Positions 38,432 to 48,562 are shown, numbered from the stretch's first letter. The stretch: DNA of 52,851 nt from an uncultured Prevotella sp. (GCA_900318395.1 ONKL01000016.1:1-52851), one strand, 5' to 3'. Notes: generated by a model not told the origin, from the sequence alone. Numbers and translations: made by a program.

Positions 38432-40804
38432 ATGAAGAGGATTATCTTTTACCTTTCTTCCTTACCTTTTTTAGCAAGTTGCAGCTCACCCGCTGATATT
38501 GAGCAGCAAGTGGATGAACTCTATCAGAAGATGCCCCTGGAGGAGCGCATCGCCCAACTGAAGAGTATGTATATGGACGAGCTCTTCAATGAGCAGGGGC
38601 AACTCGATACAGCGAAGTGTCGCGAACTGATTCCTTACGGCATCGGACACTTCTCACAGTTCTGCATGCAGCAGCCCAGAGATCCCAATGAACTGCGCGA
38701 TCGCGCCATTGCCATTCAGGACTGGCTGATGCACAACACGCCCAATGGCATCCCTGCCTTGCTGCACGAAGAGGTGCTCTCTGGCGTCAATACCCTTGGC
38801 TCCACCATTTATCCCCAGCAGATTGGTCAGGCAGGATCATTCAATCCTGAACTGGCAGAGTTGAAGACCATCCAGACAAGTACCACCTTGCGTAAGATTG
38901 GAGGTATCTTTGCGCTCTCGCCCATGGTCGATGTGTGCCGTACACCGAGTTTCAACCGTCTCGAAGAGTCTTATGGCGAAGACGGATACCTCTCTGCCGT
39001 GATGGGTACAGCCTTCGTAAAAGGTTTACAGCAGAATAATCTGAAGAAAGGTGTGGGTGCCTGTTCGAAGCATTATTTAGGCTACGGTGGTGGTGGTGAT
39101 GCCGACGAAAAGGTGCTGATGGAGGAAATCCTACTGCCCCATGAGACGATGATTCGTCTCACAGGTAGTGTGGCCGTGATGCCAGGCTATCATGCCATGA
39201 AGACTTCACCCAGCCCGTCAGAAGGCGACGAGAATGTCAACTGCGTGGCTAACAGCTGGATCCTGACTGATATCCTGCGCAACTATGTTGGATTCGACGG
39301 TATGGTAGTCAGCGACTATACAGCCATCGACCAGATACCAGGTTTGGAAACTACCGTAGAGAAGGCAGCAGCCGCTATCAATGCTGGCAACGATGTGGAC
39401 TTCCCCTTCGGTGCCAACTACCAGTATCTGCAAGAGGCAATCGACAAGGGACTGGTAAAACCCGAGATGCTGGAACGTGCCGTCAAGAACGTGCTACGTA
39501 TCAAGTTCCGCATGGGACTCTTCGACAAGGATGCGTATCTCTACTCTAAGGAGAATATCACCCTCGACACCCCTGAGGAGCGACAGACGGCTTACGATAT
39601 TGCCACCCAGACAGTGGTACTGCTCGAGAACAACGGCATCCTGCCTCTGAAGGATATCAAGAACGTATTGCTGACTGGTCCTAACGCCAACTCTATCTGG
39701 GCCATGTGCGGCGACTATACCTATCCCGCCATGTCGTACTTCTGGAAGAAAGTCGAGGATGTGGCCGATCGTGATAATCCCCACATCGTAAAACTGCTCG
39801 AAGGTATGCAGAACCGCAAGCCTGAGGGCATCAATGTGATGTACTCACGTGGTTGCGACTGGACAGAAACTATCGAGACCAAATATGCTGAGGGCGGTGA
39901 CGAGCGTGCCTGGGAATATGAGCTTCTGCACCGCAAGGTAGATGCTGGTGAGAAAGCTGATAAGGCCGAAGCCCTGAAGATGGCCAAGGAGGCCGATGTC
40001 ATCATTGCTGCCGTTGGTGAGAACGTGATGCTCTGTGGTGAGAATCGTGACCGCGAGGGACTCCGTCTGCCTGGCAAACAGGAGCAGTATGTCGAGGAGT
40101 TGCTGAAGACTGGCAAACCCGTGGTACTCGTCATGTTCGGAGGACGCGCACAGGTCATCTCAGGTATCGCCGAGAAATGTGCAGCCGTGATTCAGGCATG
40201 GTATCCTGGCGAGGAAGGTGGTAATGCTGTAGCCGATATCCTCTATGGTAAGGTTTCTCCATCGGCCAAACTCTCCGTCAGCTATCCGAATACGGAAATC
40301 AACGAGCCTATCTGTTACAACTACAGCACAGAGAAAGATGCACGCGTGGCATGGCCATTCGGCTACGGACTGAGCTACACCACGTTCGAATATCAGAACC
40401 TGCAGGTGAACAGCGAGGCACAGACTTCCGACGACTTTGTGGAGCTCACCTTCCAGGTGAAGAACACAGGTAGCGTGAAAGCCGACGAGGTAGCACAGAT
40501 CTATCTATCACCCACAACCGAGAGTCAGAACATCCGTCCGATTCAGCTGCAAGGCTTTGCCCGCATATCGCTGGAACCAGGACAGGAGAAGACTGTCACC
40601 ACCCGTCTCTATGTAGAGCAGTTTGGTTTCTACAGCCATAAGGGAGATGTACGCGAATGGAACATCGAGCCAGGCACCTTCATCGTAAAGGTGGGTGCTT
40701 CTTCTGACGACATCAAGCTTCAGCAGCAGGTAGAGCTCAAGGGCAAGGCGGTTACAAAGCCTCTGCGCGACCATTATTTCTCAGAAAGTATCGTATCACA
40801 ATAA
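38432..40804 (+). CDS. GH3 family beta-glycosidase lipoprotein
   Basis: 790 residues. Lipoprotein signal (FLASC, cysteine near residue 17). The N-terminal GH3 barrel has PALLHEEVLSGV, LSPMVDVCRTPSFNRLEESY and the KHYLGYGGG loop; the nucleophile is D295 in MVVSDYTAID. The C-terminal alpha/beta sandwich (VVLLENNGILPLKD, AAVGENVMLCGENRDR) and FnIII-like domain (QVKNTGSVKADEVAQIYLSP) are complete. It would release terminal glucose or xylose from oligosaccharides in the periplasm. It lies 32 bases after the CE1-GH43 gene and 7 before the esterase, in one operon. Confidence 0.9.
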   Translation: MKRIIFYLSSLPFLASCSSPADIEQQVDELYQKMPLEERIAQLKSMYMDELFNEQGQLDTAKCRELIPYGIGHFSQFCMQQPRDPNELRDRAIAIQDWLMHNTPNGIPALLHEEVLSGVNTLGSTIYPQQIGQAGSFNPELAELKTIQTSTTLRKIGGIFALSPMVDVCRTPSFNRLEESYGEDGYLSAVMGTAFVKGLQQNNLKKGVGACSKHYLGYGGGGDADEKVLMEEILLPHETMIRLTGSVAVMPGYHAMKTSPSPSEGDENVNCVANSWILTDILRNYVGFDGMVVSDYTAIDQIPGLETTVEKAAAAINAGNDVDFPFGANYQYLQEAIDKGLVKPEMLERAVKNVLRIKFRMGLFDKDAYLYSKENITLDTPEERQTAYDIATQTVVLLENNGILPLKDIKNVLLTGPNANSIWAMCGDYTYPAMSYFWKKVEDVADRDNPHIVKLLEGMQNRKPEGINVMYSRGCDWTETIETKYAEGGDERAWEYELLHRKVDAGEKADKAEALKMAKEADVIIAAVGENVMLCGENRDREGLRLPGKQEQYVEELLKTGKPVVLVMFGGRAQVISGIAEKCAAVIQAWYPGEEGGNAVADILYGKVSPSAKLSVSYPNTEINEPICYNYSTEKDARVAWPFGYGLSYTTFEYQNLQVNSEAQTSDDFVELTFQVKNTGSVKADEVAQIYLSPTTESQNIRPIQLQGFARISLEPGQEKTVTTRLYVEQFGFYSHKGDVREWNIEPGTFIVKVGASSDDIKLQQQVELKGKAVTKPLRDHYFSESIVSQ

Positions 40805-40811
40805 AACCAAA

Positions 40812-42596
40812 ATGAAAAAGACGCTATTATCAACGATCATGTTGTGCGTGGCTTCAATAGCTATCGCACAACCTGCTGGCGGGTTTGGAGGTATCCAAGT
40901 GCCGCAAGTGAAACTCGAGACATCACAAGAGTTCAAGGATGTGAACTATGCTGGCGACGACCAGGCTTATCACACCTGTGACATCTATCTGCCCAAGCAG
41001 GAGAAAGCCTCCTACCCCGTGGTGATTCACATCTACGGCAGTGCTTGGTTCAACAACAACGGCAAAGGCATGGCCGATCTCGGCACCATCGTCAATTCAC
41101 TTCTCAAGGCAGGCTACGCTGTGGTTTGTCCTAACCACCGTTCGAGCATGGATGCCAAATGGCCTGCTCAGATTCACGACATCCGTGCCGTCATCCGTTT
41201 CGTGCGCGGCGAGGCGGCTAAGTATAAGTTCGACACTCAGTTCATCGCCACCAGTGGTTTCTCATCTGGCGGGCACCTGGCTTCTACCGCTGCCACCACC
41301 AGTGGCACGAAGCAGGCGAATGTAGGCACCATCGACATCGACCTCGAAGGCGAGGTTGGCAACTATCTCAAGGAGAGCAGCGCCGTGAATGCAGCCTGCG
41401 ACTGGAGTGGTCCTATCGACCTCACAGCGATGGATTGCGGCGAACACATCACCATGGGTGAGAACTCACCTGAGGACGTGCTGCTGGCTTCGAAACTCGA
41501 CAAGGAACCAGACAAGTATATCAGTCTGAGTGCCAGCAACTATGTCGACTCCAACGATCCCCCAGTTATCATCTTCCACGGCGAGAAGGATAATGTGGTG
41601 CCCAACTGCCAGGGTAAGGCTTTCTATGAGACGCTGAAAGCCGCTGGTGTGAAGACAGAGGCCACCTTCCCTGCAGAGGGAAGTCACGGTGGTCCAGCCA
41701 TGTATACAGAAGAGAACCTGCAGAAGATGGTCAACTTCCTGGATGAGGTGCGCACCAATCGTTCACGTATCATCGAGAATGGTGGCACAGGACAGTTCAA
41801 GGCCATCATGAAGGAAGATACCACCCTACCCGAGCACACCATCTTCGTGCCTCAGGATCTCTCTGCCTTCAGTGCCGAGAAGCCTCTACCCGTACTCGTA
41901 TGGGGCAATGGCGCCTGTGCCAACTCTCCCTGGGAGCACATGAACTTCCTCAACGAGATTGCCTCACAGGGTTACATCGTACTCGCCACGGGTATCATTC
42001 CTATGATCGACGATTGGTACAAAGGGCCGATGTCACGTTCTGAACAGCAGATCGAGAGCATCGACTGGATCATTGCCCAGAATGCCGATCCTGCATCGCC
42101 TTACTATCAGAAGATCGACGTAAAGAATATCTGCGTGGCCGGTATGTCGTGTGGCGGATTGCAGACACTCTTCAACTGTGCTGATCCTCGCATCTCATGC
42201 CTGATGATCTGCAACAGCGGACTCTTCAATCAGCAGAATGCCCATCAGGCTGTGGGCGGCATGCCCATGCCTCCGAAGGAGAAGCTGAAGGAGATCCACA
42301 CGCCGATCATGTATCTGTTGGGTGGTGAGACCGATATTGCCTATGGCAATGGTATGGACGACTTCCACCGCATTGATCATGTACCTGCTGTCGCTACCAA
42401 CTTCCCCGTAGGTCATGGTGGCACCTATCGCGAGCCACACGGTGGTGAATTCACCATCGTAGCCCTCGCCTGGCTCAACTGGCAACTGAAGGGTTGCAAA
42501 GAGGCAGCTAAGATGTTCGTAGGCAAGGATTGCGGCATCTCTAAGCGCGACAAGTGGACTATCGAGAAGAATGCCAAGTTCGAAACGCTGAAGTAA
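40812..42596 (+). CDS. Secreted tandem alpha/beta-hydrolase (two esterase domains)
   Basis: 594 residues, signal peptide MKKTLLSTIMLCVASIAIA. Two complete alpha/beta-hydrolase domains lie in tandem. The first (about 40-320) resembles acetylxylan-esterase/lipase types, with nucleophile S151 in SGFSSGGHLAS, an acidic residue in FHGEKDNVVP and a His in EGSHGGPA. The second (about 335-590) has S446 in AGMSCGGLQT, GGETDIAYG and VGHGGTYRE. It probably deacylates hemicellulose. Only one base separates its stop from the GH31 start, so translation is likely coupled. Confidence 0.8.
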   Translation: MKKTLLSTIMLCVASIAIAQPAGGFGGIQVPQVKLETSQEFKDVNYAGDDQAYHTCDIYLPKQEKASYPVVIHIYGSAWFNNNGKGMADLGTIVNSLLKAGYAVVCPNHRSSMDAKWPAQIHDIRAVIRFVRGEAAKYKFDTQFIATSGFSSGGHLASTAATTSGTKQANVGTIDIDLEGEVGNYLKESSAVNAACDWSGPIDLTAMDCGEHITMGENSPEDVLLASKLDKEPDKYISLSASNYVDSNDPPVIIFHGEKDNVVPNCQGKAFYETLKAAGVKTEATFPAEGSHGGPAMYTEENLQKMVNFLDEVRTNRSRIIENGGTGQFKAIMKEDTTLPEHTIFVPQDLSAFSAEKPLPVLVWGNGACANSPWEHMNFLNEIASQGYIVLATGIIPMIDDWYKGPMSRSEQQIESIDWIIAQNADPASPYYQKIDVKNICVAGMSCGGLQTLFNCADPRISCLMICNSGLFNQQNAHQAVGGMPMPPKEKLKEIHTPIMYLLGGETDIAYGNGMDDFHRIDHVPAVATNFPVGHGGTYREPHGGEFTIVALAWLNWQLKGCKEAAKMFVGKDCGISKRDKWTIEKNAKFETLK

Positions 42597-42597
42597 T

Positions 42598-44757
42598 ATG
42601 AAGAAGATACACGCTATCATTCTGTTGATGGCTTTCTGCCTGAACGCTGCGGCACAGACGCCCTTCTCTGAGGGGCGCCTCACCGTGATGCCTCTCTCGC
42701 GGAATGCCGTCCGCATCCAATACGCCAAGGGTGACATCAAGAGCGAGCTTCCTGAATGGATCTATGTCAAGCAGGAAACGTTCAAGGAGCGTCAGGATAT
42801 CTCTGTCGCCATCGATGCTCAGCAGCAAGTGGTTAAAGTCTGCAATGCCCAGGGGCTGCCCGTGTTCACAGCTACCAACCATCAGTTCAAGGATGGTGAG
42901 GCGACGCTCTCTTTCGACTCTCCCGACGATGAGTTCCTCTACGGACTCGGACAGTTCCAGGATGGCTACAGCAACGTACGCGGCCTCACCCGTCGACTCA
43001 CACAGGTGAACACCCAGATTTCCATTCCCATGCTCATCTCGAGCAAGGGCTACGGCATCTTGTGGAACAACTACGGACTGACGGAGTTTAATCCCTGCAG
43101 CCAGAGCGTCAGTCTGAAGAAGTCTGAAGGAAAGGGAAAGACGGAAGAAGTCGACGTGACGAGTACGGAAGGCAATAAGAAGGAAGTGCGCGAGCGCCAT
43201 ATCTTCGAAGCAGCCATCGACGTGGCTGAGACAGGCGACTATACCTTGTTACTCGACGTGGGGCAGAAGATGGCCCGTCGCCATAACCTCTGCATCGACG
43301 GGAAGACAGTGATTGAGATGCAGAACCTCTGGCTGCCCCCTACGGCGTCTGCCATCGTACATATCGAAGCAGGCCGTCACCTCCTCACGGCCGAACTGAC
43401 CAAGGACGATCAGCCCACCCTTTATTATAATAAGGTAGGTAATCAGACCACCTTCCGTTCGCCCGTTGCCAATGCGGTAGATTATACGGTTTTCGTAGGC
43501 ACCCCCGATGAGATTATCGCTTCTTATCGCGAACTCACGGGTCCTTGTCCGCTGATGCCTGAATGGGCACTGGGCTATATCCATTGCCGCGAGCGTTTCC
43601 ACTCCTCCGATGAGATCCTGCAGACCGCCCGTCGTTTCCGCGACGAACAGATGCCCCTGAGCGTCATCGTGCAGGACTGGCAGTATTGGGGGAAGTATGG
43701 TTGGAACTCCATGCAGTTCGACGAGGAGTTCTACCCCGATCCCAAGGCACTCACCGACAGTCTCCACCAGATGGATGTCCGTCTGATGGTGAGCGTATGG
43801 AGTAAGATCGACAAGAACTCCGAGGTAGGTCGTCAGATGGAGCGCGACCACTATTACATCCCCGAGACCGACTGGATCGACTTCTTTAATCCCGAAGCCG
43901 CTGCCGCCTACTGGAAGAATTTCCGTGAGCGCCTCGTCCCTTTAGGCATCGATGCGTGGTGGCAGGATGCCACAGAGCCAGAGAACGACGATCTCGCAGG
44001 CCGTCGTGTGAACAATGGCCGTTGGAGTGGTGAACAGGTGCGCAATGTCTATCCCCTGCTTGTCAACAAGACTGTCTATGAAGGTCTGAAAGAAGCTGGC
44101 AAGGAGCCTGTTATCCTCACCCGCTGCGGATTCCCCGGTATCCAGCGATACGGCTCTGCGATGTGGAGTGGTGATGTAGGCAACGACTGGGAGACCTTCC
44201 GCCGCCAGATTACGGCGGGTCTTGGCATGCAGGCTGCAGGCATCCCCTGGTGGACCTATGATGCAGGCGGATTCTTCCGTCCTATGGATCAGTACACCAA
44301 CCAAGACTACATCGAGCGCATGCTCCGTTGGATAGAGACCAGCGTCTACCTGCCCCTGATGCGTGTGCATGGCTATATGAGCAACACCGAGCCTTGGAAC
44401 TATGGCGAGGAGGCAAAGGCCATCATCACCAGCTGTCTGAAGGAGCGCGAGCGTCTGCTGCCTTATATCAAGAAATGTGCCGAGAGAGTGTCTACCGAAG
44501 GCTACACCATGATGCGTCCCCTCGTGTTCGACTTTGCCGACGACCCCGAGGCTCTGAAGCAGAAGTATGAGTATATGTTCGGTCCCGAGCTGCTCATCAG
44601 TCCTGTCACGGAGGCGGGTGTTTCAGAGTGGCCAACCTATCTGCCGAAGAACGAAGGAGGGTGGAACGACTATCGCACCGGACAGCATTATGAGGGCGGA
44701 CAGACGGTAACAACGAAAGTCGACAAAGCCCACATCCCTGTTTTCGTTCGTCATTAA
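42598..44757 (+). CDS. GH31 family alpha-xylosidase-like enzyme with PA14 insert
   Basis: 719 residues, signal peptide MKKIHAIILLMAFCLNAAA. N-terminal beta-sandwich; a PA14-like insert at about 195-310 (HIFEAAIDVAETGDYTLLLD, NLCIDGKTVIEMQNLWLP); then the barrel. The nucleophile is D457 in DAWWQDATEPE and the acid/base D526 in MWSGDVGND. The PA14 insertion and WWQDATEPE signature match bacterial alpha-xylosidases that trim xyloglucan. C-terminal beta domains are short, ending FVRH. Operon partner of GH3 and esterase genes. Confidence 0.87.
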   Translation: MKKIHAIILLMAFCLNAAAQTPFSEGRLTVMPLSRNAVRIQYAKGDIKSELPEWIYVKQETFKERQDISVAIDAQQQVVKVCNAQGLPVFTATNHQFKDGEATLSFDSPDDEFLYGLGQFQDGYSNVRGLTRRLTQVNTQISIPMLISSKGYGILWNNYGLTEFNPCSQSVSLKKSEGKGKTEEVDVTSTEGNKKEVRERHIFEAAIDVAETGDYTLLLDVGQKMARRHNLCIDGKTVIEMQNLWLPPTASAIVHIEAGRHLLTAELTKDDQPTLYYNKVGNQTTFRSPVANAVDYTVFVGTPDEIIASYRELTGPCPLMPEWALGYIHCRERFHSSDEILQTARRFRDEQMPLSVIVQDWQYWGKYGWNSMQFDEEFYPDPKALTDSLHQMDVRLMVSVWSKIDKNSEVGRQMERDHYYIPETDWIDFFNPEAAAAYWKNFRERLVPLGIDAWWQDATEPENDDLAGRRVNNGRWSGEQVRNVYPLLVNKTVYEGLKEAGKEPVILTRCGFPGIQRYGSAMWSGDVGNDWETFRRQITAGLGMQAAGIPWWTYDAGGFFRPMDQYTNQDYIERMLRWIETSVYLPLMRVHGYMSNTEPWNYGEEAKAIITSCLKERERLLPYIKKCAERVSTEGYTMMRPLVFDFADDPEALKQKYEYMFGPELLISPVTEAGVSEWPTYLPKNEGGWNDYRTGQHYEGGQTVTTKVDKAHIPVFVRH

Positions 44758-44807
44758 ACCTTAAAGAGGTTTATGCGTCAAATATTGAAAGCCAACTTAA
44801 AACAACA

Positions 44808-45797
44808 ATGATGAATCAAGACAAGACTATGCGCGTCGGTATCATCGGCGCTGGATGGATTGCCGAGAAAGCAGCCATCACACTAAACGGACTGAAAGAA
44901 TGCGAATGCTATGCCATTGCCTCGCGCTCGCTGGAAAAGGCAGAAGCCTTCGCACAGAAATGGAACATGCCTAAGGCTTACGGCTCGTATGCAGAGCTGA
45001 TAGCCGATGACGATGTTGACCTCATTTACGTGGCAACCCCTCACTCCCACCACTACGACGTGACGAAAGAGGCGTTGATGGCCGATAAGCCCTGCCTCGT
45101 AGAGAAGGCCTTCATGGCTAATCACCGTCAGGCCAAGGAGATCATTGACCTGGCTCACGAGCGGAAGGTGTTCCTGGCAGAAGCCATCTGGACGCGTTAC
45201 CAACCTGCACTGAAAATGGTGAACGACCTCATCAGCAGCGGACGAATCGGAACCCCACGGTTGTTAACGGCAACCTTAGGCTATTCGATGGGCGACAAGC
45301 CACGCATCATGAGGGCTGATCTCTGTGGTGGAGCCCTACTCGATCTGGGTGTCTACTGCCTGAACTTTGCCCGTATGTTCTGCCCTGCCGATATCGTGAG
45401 CATGGAGGGGCAGTGCGTCAAGAGTGCTACAGGGATGGACCTGACGAATGCCATGACCCTGATACTGGCCGACGGTATGCTCTGCAATCTGCAGTCGAGT
45501 GCTTCATGCGTGGGCGATAATATCGGTGTCATTGCCGGTACCGACGGCAACCTTATCATCGACAATGTCAACAACCCACAGAAGATCACGGTCAACACCC
45601 ACGACCGCGAGTTTGTAGAGGATATCCACGTGCCTCAGCAGATTACGGGCTACGAATACCAGTTCCTCGCCTGTAGGCAGGCACTCATCGACGGACTGTT
45701 GGAACCGCGCGAGATGCCTCATGAGGAGACGCTCTACATCATGCAACTGATGGACACCCTGCGCCAGAAGTGGGGCGTACATTACCCTATGGACTAA
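44808..45797 (+). CDS. Gfo/Idh/MocA-family oxidoreductase
   Basis: 329 residues, cytoplasmic. The Rossmann motif MRVGIIGAGWIAEKAAITLN binds NAD(P); VDLIYVATPHSHHYDVTKEA and CLVEKAFMAN carry the family's EKP-like lysine (here EKA). The active site region is LCGGALLDLGVYCLNFARM with Asp/His-equivalent residues. The branch looks like D-xylose/dihydrodiol dehydrogenases (AEAIWTRYQPA). After GH31/GH3 action it could oxidise released xylose. The start could be ATG 44808, 44811 or 44829. The proline of the EKP motif is replaced by Ala. Confidence 0.82.
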   Translation: MMNQDKTMRVGIIGAGWIAEKAAITLNGLKECECYAIASRSLEKAEAFAQKWNMPKAYGSYAELIADDDVDLIYVATPHSHHYDVTKEALMADKPCLVEKAFMANHRQAKEIIDLAHERKVFLAEAIWTRYQPALKMVNDLISSGRIGTPRLLTATLGYSMGDKPRIMRADLCGGALLDLGVYCLNFARMFCPADIVSMEGQCVKSATGMDLTNAMTLILADGMLCNLQSSASCVGDNIGVIAGTDGNLIIDNVNNPQKITVNTHDREFVEDIHVPQQITGYEYQFLACRQALIDGLLEPREMPHEETLYIMQLMDTLRQKWGVHYPMD

Positions 45798-45839
45798 GCA
45801 ACAGACAAAATCAATAACCAACATCTTGAATGATCCATT

Positions 45840-47747
45840 ATGAAAATGAAGTGTTTCACCCAAATCGCTTTGGCAGCAATGGCCGTCTTGGCTGTGCTGC
45901 CTGCACAGGCAAAGTCAAAAGCTATGTTTAAGAATTTCAAAGTTTCTACCTACATCCGGGCACAGGACATCGCCAGGATGGACGATGACAAGTTCCTCAA
46001 GGATACATGGGAGACCGTGAGCTCACAGGTAGACCTCGACAAGATTTACCTCGAGACTCATCGCGATGCTTTCATCGTACCCGAGAAGACTCTTCTGAAG
46101 GTGAAGAAGTTCTTTCTGCAGAAAGGACTGGAGGTAGGCGGCGGCATCACCTACACCCGCTCAGAGCCCACTGACTTCGAGACCTACAGCTATGCCCGTG
46201 AGAACGAGCGTCAGCAGGTCAAGGAGATTGCGGAATACACCGCCAAGCACTTCGACGATTTCATCCTCGACGACTTTTTCTTCATCGATCTGAAAAACGA
46301 TGATGAGATTGCCGCGAAGGAGAAGAGCGGCAAGAGCTGGACGGAGTACCGACTCAGACTCATGGCTGATGCTGGGCGCGAACTCGTGGTGAATCCTGCC
46401 AAGGCGGTCAATCCAAAGGTGAAGGTCATCATCAAATATCCCAACTGGTACGACCATTTCCACGGACTCGGATTCAACCTCGAGGAAGAGCCCCTCTATT
46501 TCGATGGTCTCTGGACAGGTACCGAGACCCGCGACCCGGGTTCGGCTCAACACCTGCAGAACTATCTGAGCTACAACGTCGTGCGCTACTTCGACAACAT
46601 CGCCCCTGGCAAGAATGGAGGCGGATGGGTCGATGCAGGTGGCATCCACATGAGCATGGATCGCTATGCCGAACAGCTCCATCTCACGATGCTCTCGAAG
46701 ACACCCGAGATCATCCTCTGGAACTACATGCAGCTGGTTGAGGTGAAGATCACCCCGCTGATGCGTGCGAAGTGGCAGGCAGCAGGCGTCAGCTTCAATT
46801 ACGACGAGATGACGGCTCCCTTCACCAAGGACGGCAAGACCATCACCCCCACGACGATGGCACGCTTTGCCAACGTCACCCTGCACCAGACCGATCAGCT
46901 CATCGGACAGTTAGGCAAACCCATCGGACTGGCATCCTACAAGCCTTACCACTCTTCAGGCGAGGACTTCCTGCAGAACTACCTCGGCATGATCGGACTG
47001 CCGATGGATATGTACCCCCAGTGGCAGGAGCGCCAGCAGATCCTGCTCACTCAGCAGGCTGCCAAGGATCCCGATATCGTAGAGAAGATCAAGGGTCAGC
47101 TCAGGAAGGGCGGCGACGTCATCGTCACCACGGGTCTGCTGAAGGCCATCAAGGATAAGTTGGCCGATGTGTGCGAACTCTACTGCGGCGACCTGAAAGC
47201 TATCGTCAACGACTTCGGCTGGTTCGGCAAGTCTGAGCGCGAGTTCATCATCCCACAGGTGAAATACTTCACCAACGATGCTTGGGAGGTGGTCAGTGCA
47301 GGTCGTCCACTCAATGGTGGTGTCTCCGGCTACCCCATCCTGCTGCGCGACACTTATTCGAAGGGCATGCTCTTTGTGCTCACGATCCCCGATGATTTCG
47401 GCAACCTCTACGACTATCCCGCCAGGGCACTCAACGTGATCCGTCGCGCCATGAGCAAGGATGTAGGTGCCTATATCGAAGGTCCGTCGAAGGTGGCTCT
47501 CTTCCCCTATGACAACAAGACCCTGGTGGTCGAGAATTTCAACGACGAGGCTGTCACCCTGCGTGTCGTCATCAATGAGAAGGTCGGCAGCCTGCGCAAC
47601 CTCATCACAGGCGACCAGCTGAAGCCGGCTACTCTGCCTCAGGCTCGCCCCATGTGGGGTCGTAATCTGTTCTTCGGCTATCCCGATGGCGCTACGGTCT
47701 TCGACCTCCAGCTCCCCGCTCACAGCTATATCGGATTGGGGTATTGA
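45840..47747 (+). CDS. Unrecognised secreted protein, glycoside-hydrolase-like
   Basis: 635 residues with signal peptide (FTQIALAAMAVLAVLPAQA). The middle is rich in barrel-like motifs, such as HFDDFILDDFFFIDLKNDDE, NPKVKVIIKYPNWYDHFHGL, PEIILWNYMQLV and RAKWQAAGVSFNYDEM, with acidic clusters at strand ends. The C-terminus looks like a small beta-sandwich (KTLVVENFNDEAVTLRVVIN). I cannot assign a CAZy family. The two acidic residues of ILDDFFF and nearby Glu/Asp are candidate catalytic sites. It ends the plus-strand carbohydrate operon, 42 bases after the oxidoreductase, which supports a polysaccharide role. Confidence 0.6.
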   Translation: MKMKCFTQIALAAMAVLAVLPAQAKSKAMFKNFKVSTYIRAQDIARMDDDKFLKDTWETVSSQVDLDKIYLETHRDAFIVPEKTLLKVKKFFLQKGLEVGGGITYTRSEPTDFETYSYARENERQQVKEIAEYTAKHFDDFILDDFFFIDLKNDDEIAAKEKSGKSWTEYRLRLMADAGRELVVNPAKAVNPKVKVIIKYPNWYDHFHGLGFNLEEEPLYFDGLWTGTETRDPGSAQHLQNYLSYNVVRYFDNIAPGKNGGGWVDAGGIHMSMDRYAEQLHLTMLSKTPEIILWNYMQLVEVKITPLMRAKWQAAGVSFNYDEMTAPFTKDGKTITPTTMARFANVTLHQTDQLIGQLGKPIGLASYKPYHSSGEDFLQNYLGMIGLPMDMYPQWQERQQILLTQQAAKDPDIVEKIKGQLRKGGDVIVTTGLLKAIKDKLADVCELYCGDLKAIVNDFGWFGKSEREFIIPQVKYFTNDAWEVVSAGRPLNGGVSGYPILLRDTYSKGMLFVLTIPDDFGNLYDYPARALNVIRRAMSKDVGAYIEGPSKVALFPYDNKTLVVENFNDEAVTLRVVINEKVGSLRNLITGDQLKPATLPQARPMWGRNLFFGYPDGATVFDLQLPAHSYIGLGY

Positions 47748-47772
47748 AGATTAAACATTAAAGATGAAAGTG
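47748..47772. repeat. Heptad array, GATTAAA type
   Basis: GATTAAA, CATTAAA, GATGAAA just after the stop of the preceding gene. Confidence 0.55.
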
Positions 47773-47823
47773 CTAGTACACTATGATGGCAAGAGGCTAA
47801 GCAGGAGAAATCCCCGCATAGTA

Positions 47824-47865
47824 AAAGGCGCCGCCCCTGAGGGAGCGACGCCTTTCTTATAGTTT
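47824..47865. terminator. Terminator between convergent genes
   Basis: AAAGGCG (47824-47830) pairs with CGCCTTT (47849-47855), extended by inner GC pairs around a TGAG loop, then CTTATAGTTTTT. It ends the carbohydrate operon and, with AAAA on the other flank, may also serve the minus-strand gene. Confidence 0.65.
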
Positions 47866-47887
47866 TTCGATAGATAATCCTGCTGGA

Positions 47888-48493
47888 TTAGAACGGAATC
47901 TTGTAACCGACGGTCAGCATAATCACGCTGTTCTTTGAACTATCACCATCCTTGGGAACTTTCGTCAGACCGAGGTTGTAACGGGCATCGATGATGAAGT
48001 TAGAGAACTCGTAAGAGATACCCATAGGAATAGACAGGTCGAACTTGTTCAGATGATCCTTGCTTGTAGTGTCGTAATCAACCCATTTGCCAGATTCATT
48101 GTCAGACCACTTTGTCTTAGAAGTGAGCAGGAATCCAGGCTGAATACCAGCCTTGAGAGCCAAGCCAGGCAGTACATATACATTGGCCATGATGGGCACG
48201 TTCAGATAAGTCAGCGTTGTAGAGGCATTCTTCGTATACTCAGAATCCTTACCCTTGGTACCCTGCATCATGAAGAGCAAACCTGCAGTTACGTCGAAGG
48301 GCTCAGCAACCTTGACGCCCACCTCGGCACCACCGAGGAGACCCACCTTCATCTTGCTGTTATCAACTTTTGTAAGGGTGGTCATCGTAGCACCAACCAT
48401 TGGCTTGAGATAGAACTGGCCAACCTCAACCTCCTGAGCACTTGCACTCAGCGTAGCCACCATCATAGCGGCAATCATCATTAGTTTTTTCAT
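47888..48493 (-). CDS. Outer-membrane beta-barrel protein (porin family, OMP_b-brl_2-like)
   Basis: 201 residues. Signal peptide MKKLMMIAAMMVATLSASA (cleaved before QEVEV), then eight alternating strands typical of small Bacteroidetes barrels: FYLKPMVGATMTTL, VGLLGGAEVGVKVAEPFDV, LTYLNVPIMANVYVLPGLAL and a terminal SVIMLTVGYKIPF ending in Phe. ATG 48491-48493 is chosen, the upstream part of the frame being leader. Monocistronic. A role in envelope structure or adhesion is typical, no substrate is known. Confidence 0.85.
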   Translation of the reverse strand: MKKLMMIAAMMVATLSASAQEVEVGQFYLKPMVGATMTTLTKVDNSKMKVGLLGGAEVGVKVAEPFDVTAGLLFMMQGTKGKDSEYTKNASTTLTYLNVPIMANVYVLPGLALKAGIQPGFLLTSKTKWSDNESGKWVDYDTTSKDHLNKFDLSIPMGISYEFSNFIIDARYNLGLTKVPKDGDSSKNSVIMLTVGYKIPF

Positions 48494-48562
48494 CTTTCTT
48501 TCTATTTTTAATACGTTATACAATTCAAAGCGCTATCATACACTTTTTATTCATATCGGGTG

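Noticed and set aside
35199-47747. Full polysaccharide utilisation locus with SusC/SusD pair
   Set aside because: No SusD-like lipoprotein and no SusC-type receptor; the TonB receptor at 20031-22538 lacks the SusC N-terminal domain and belongs to another operon.
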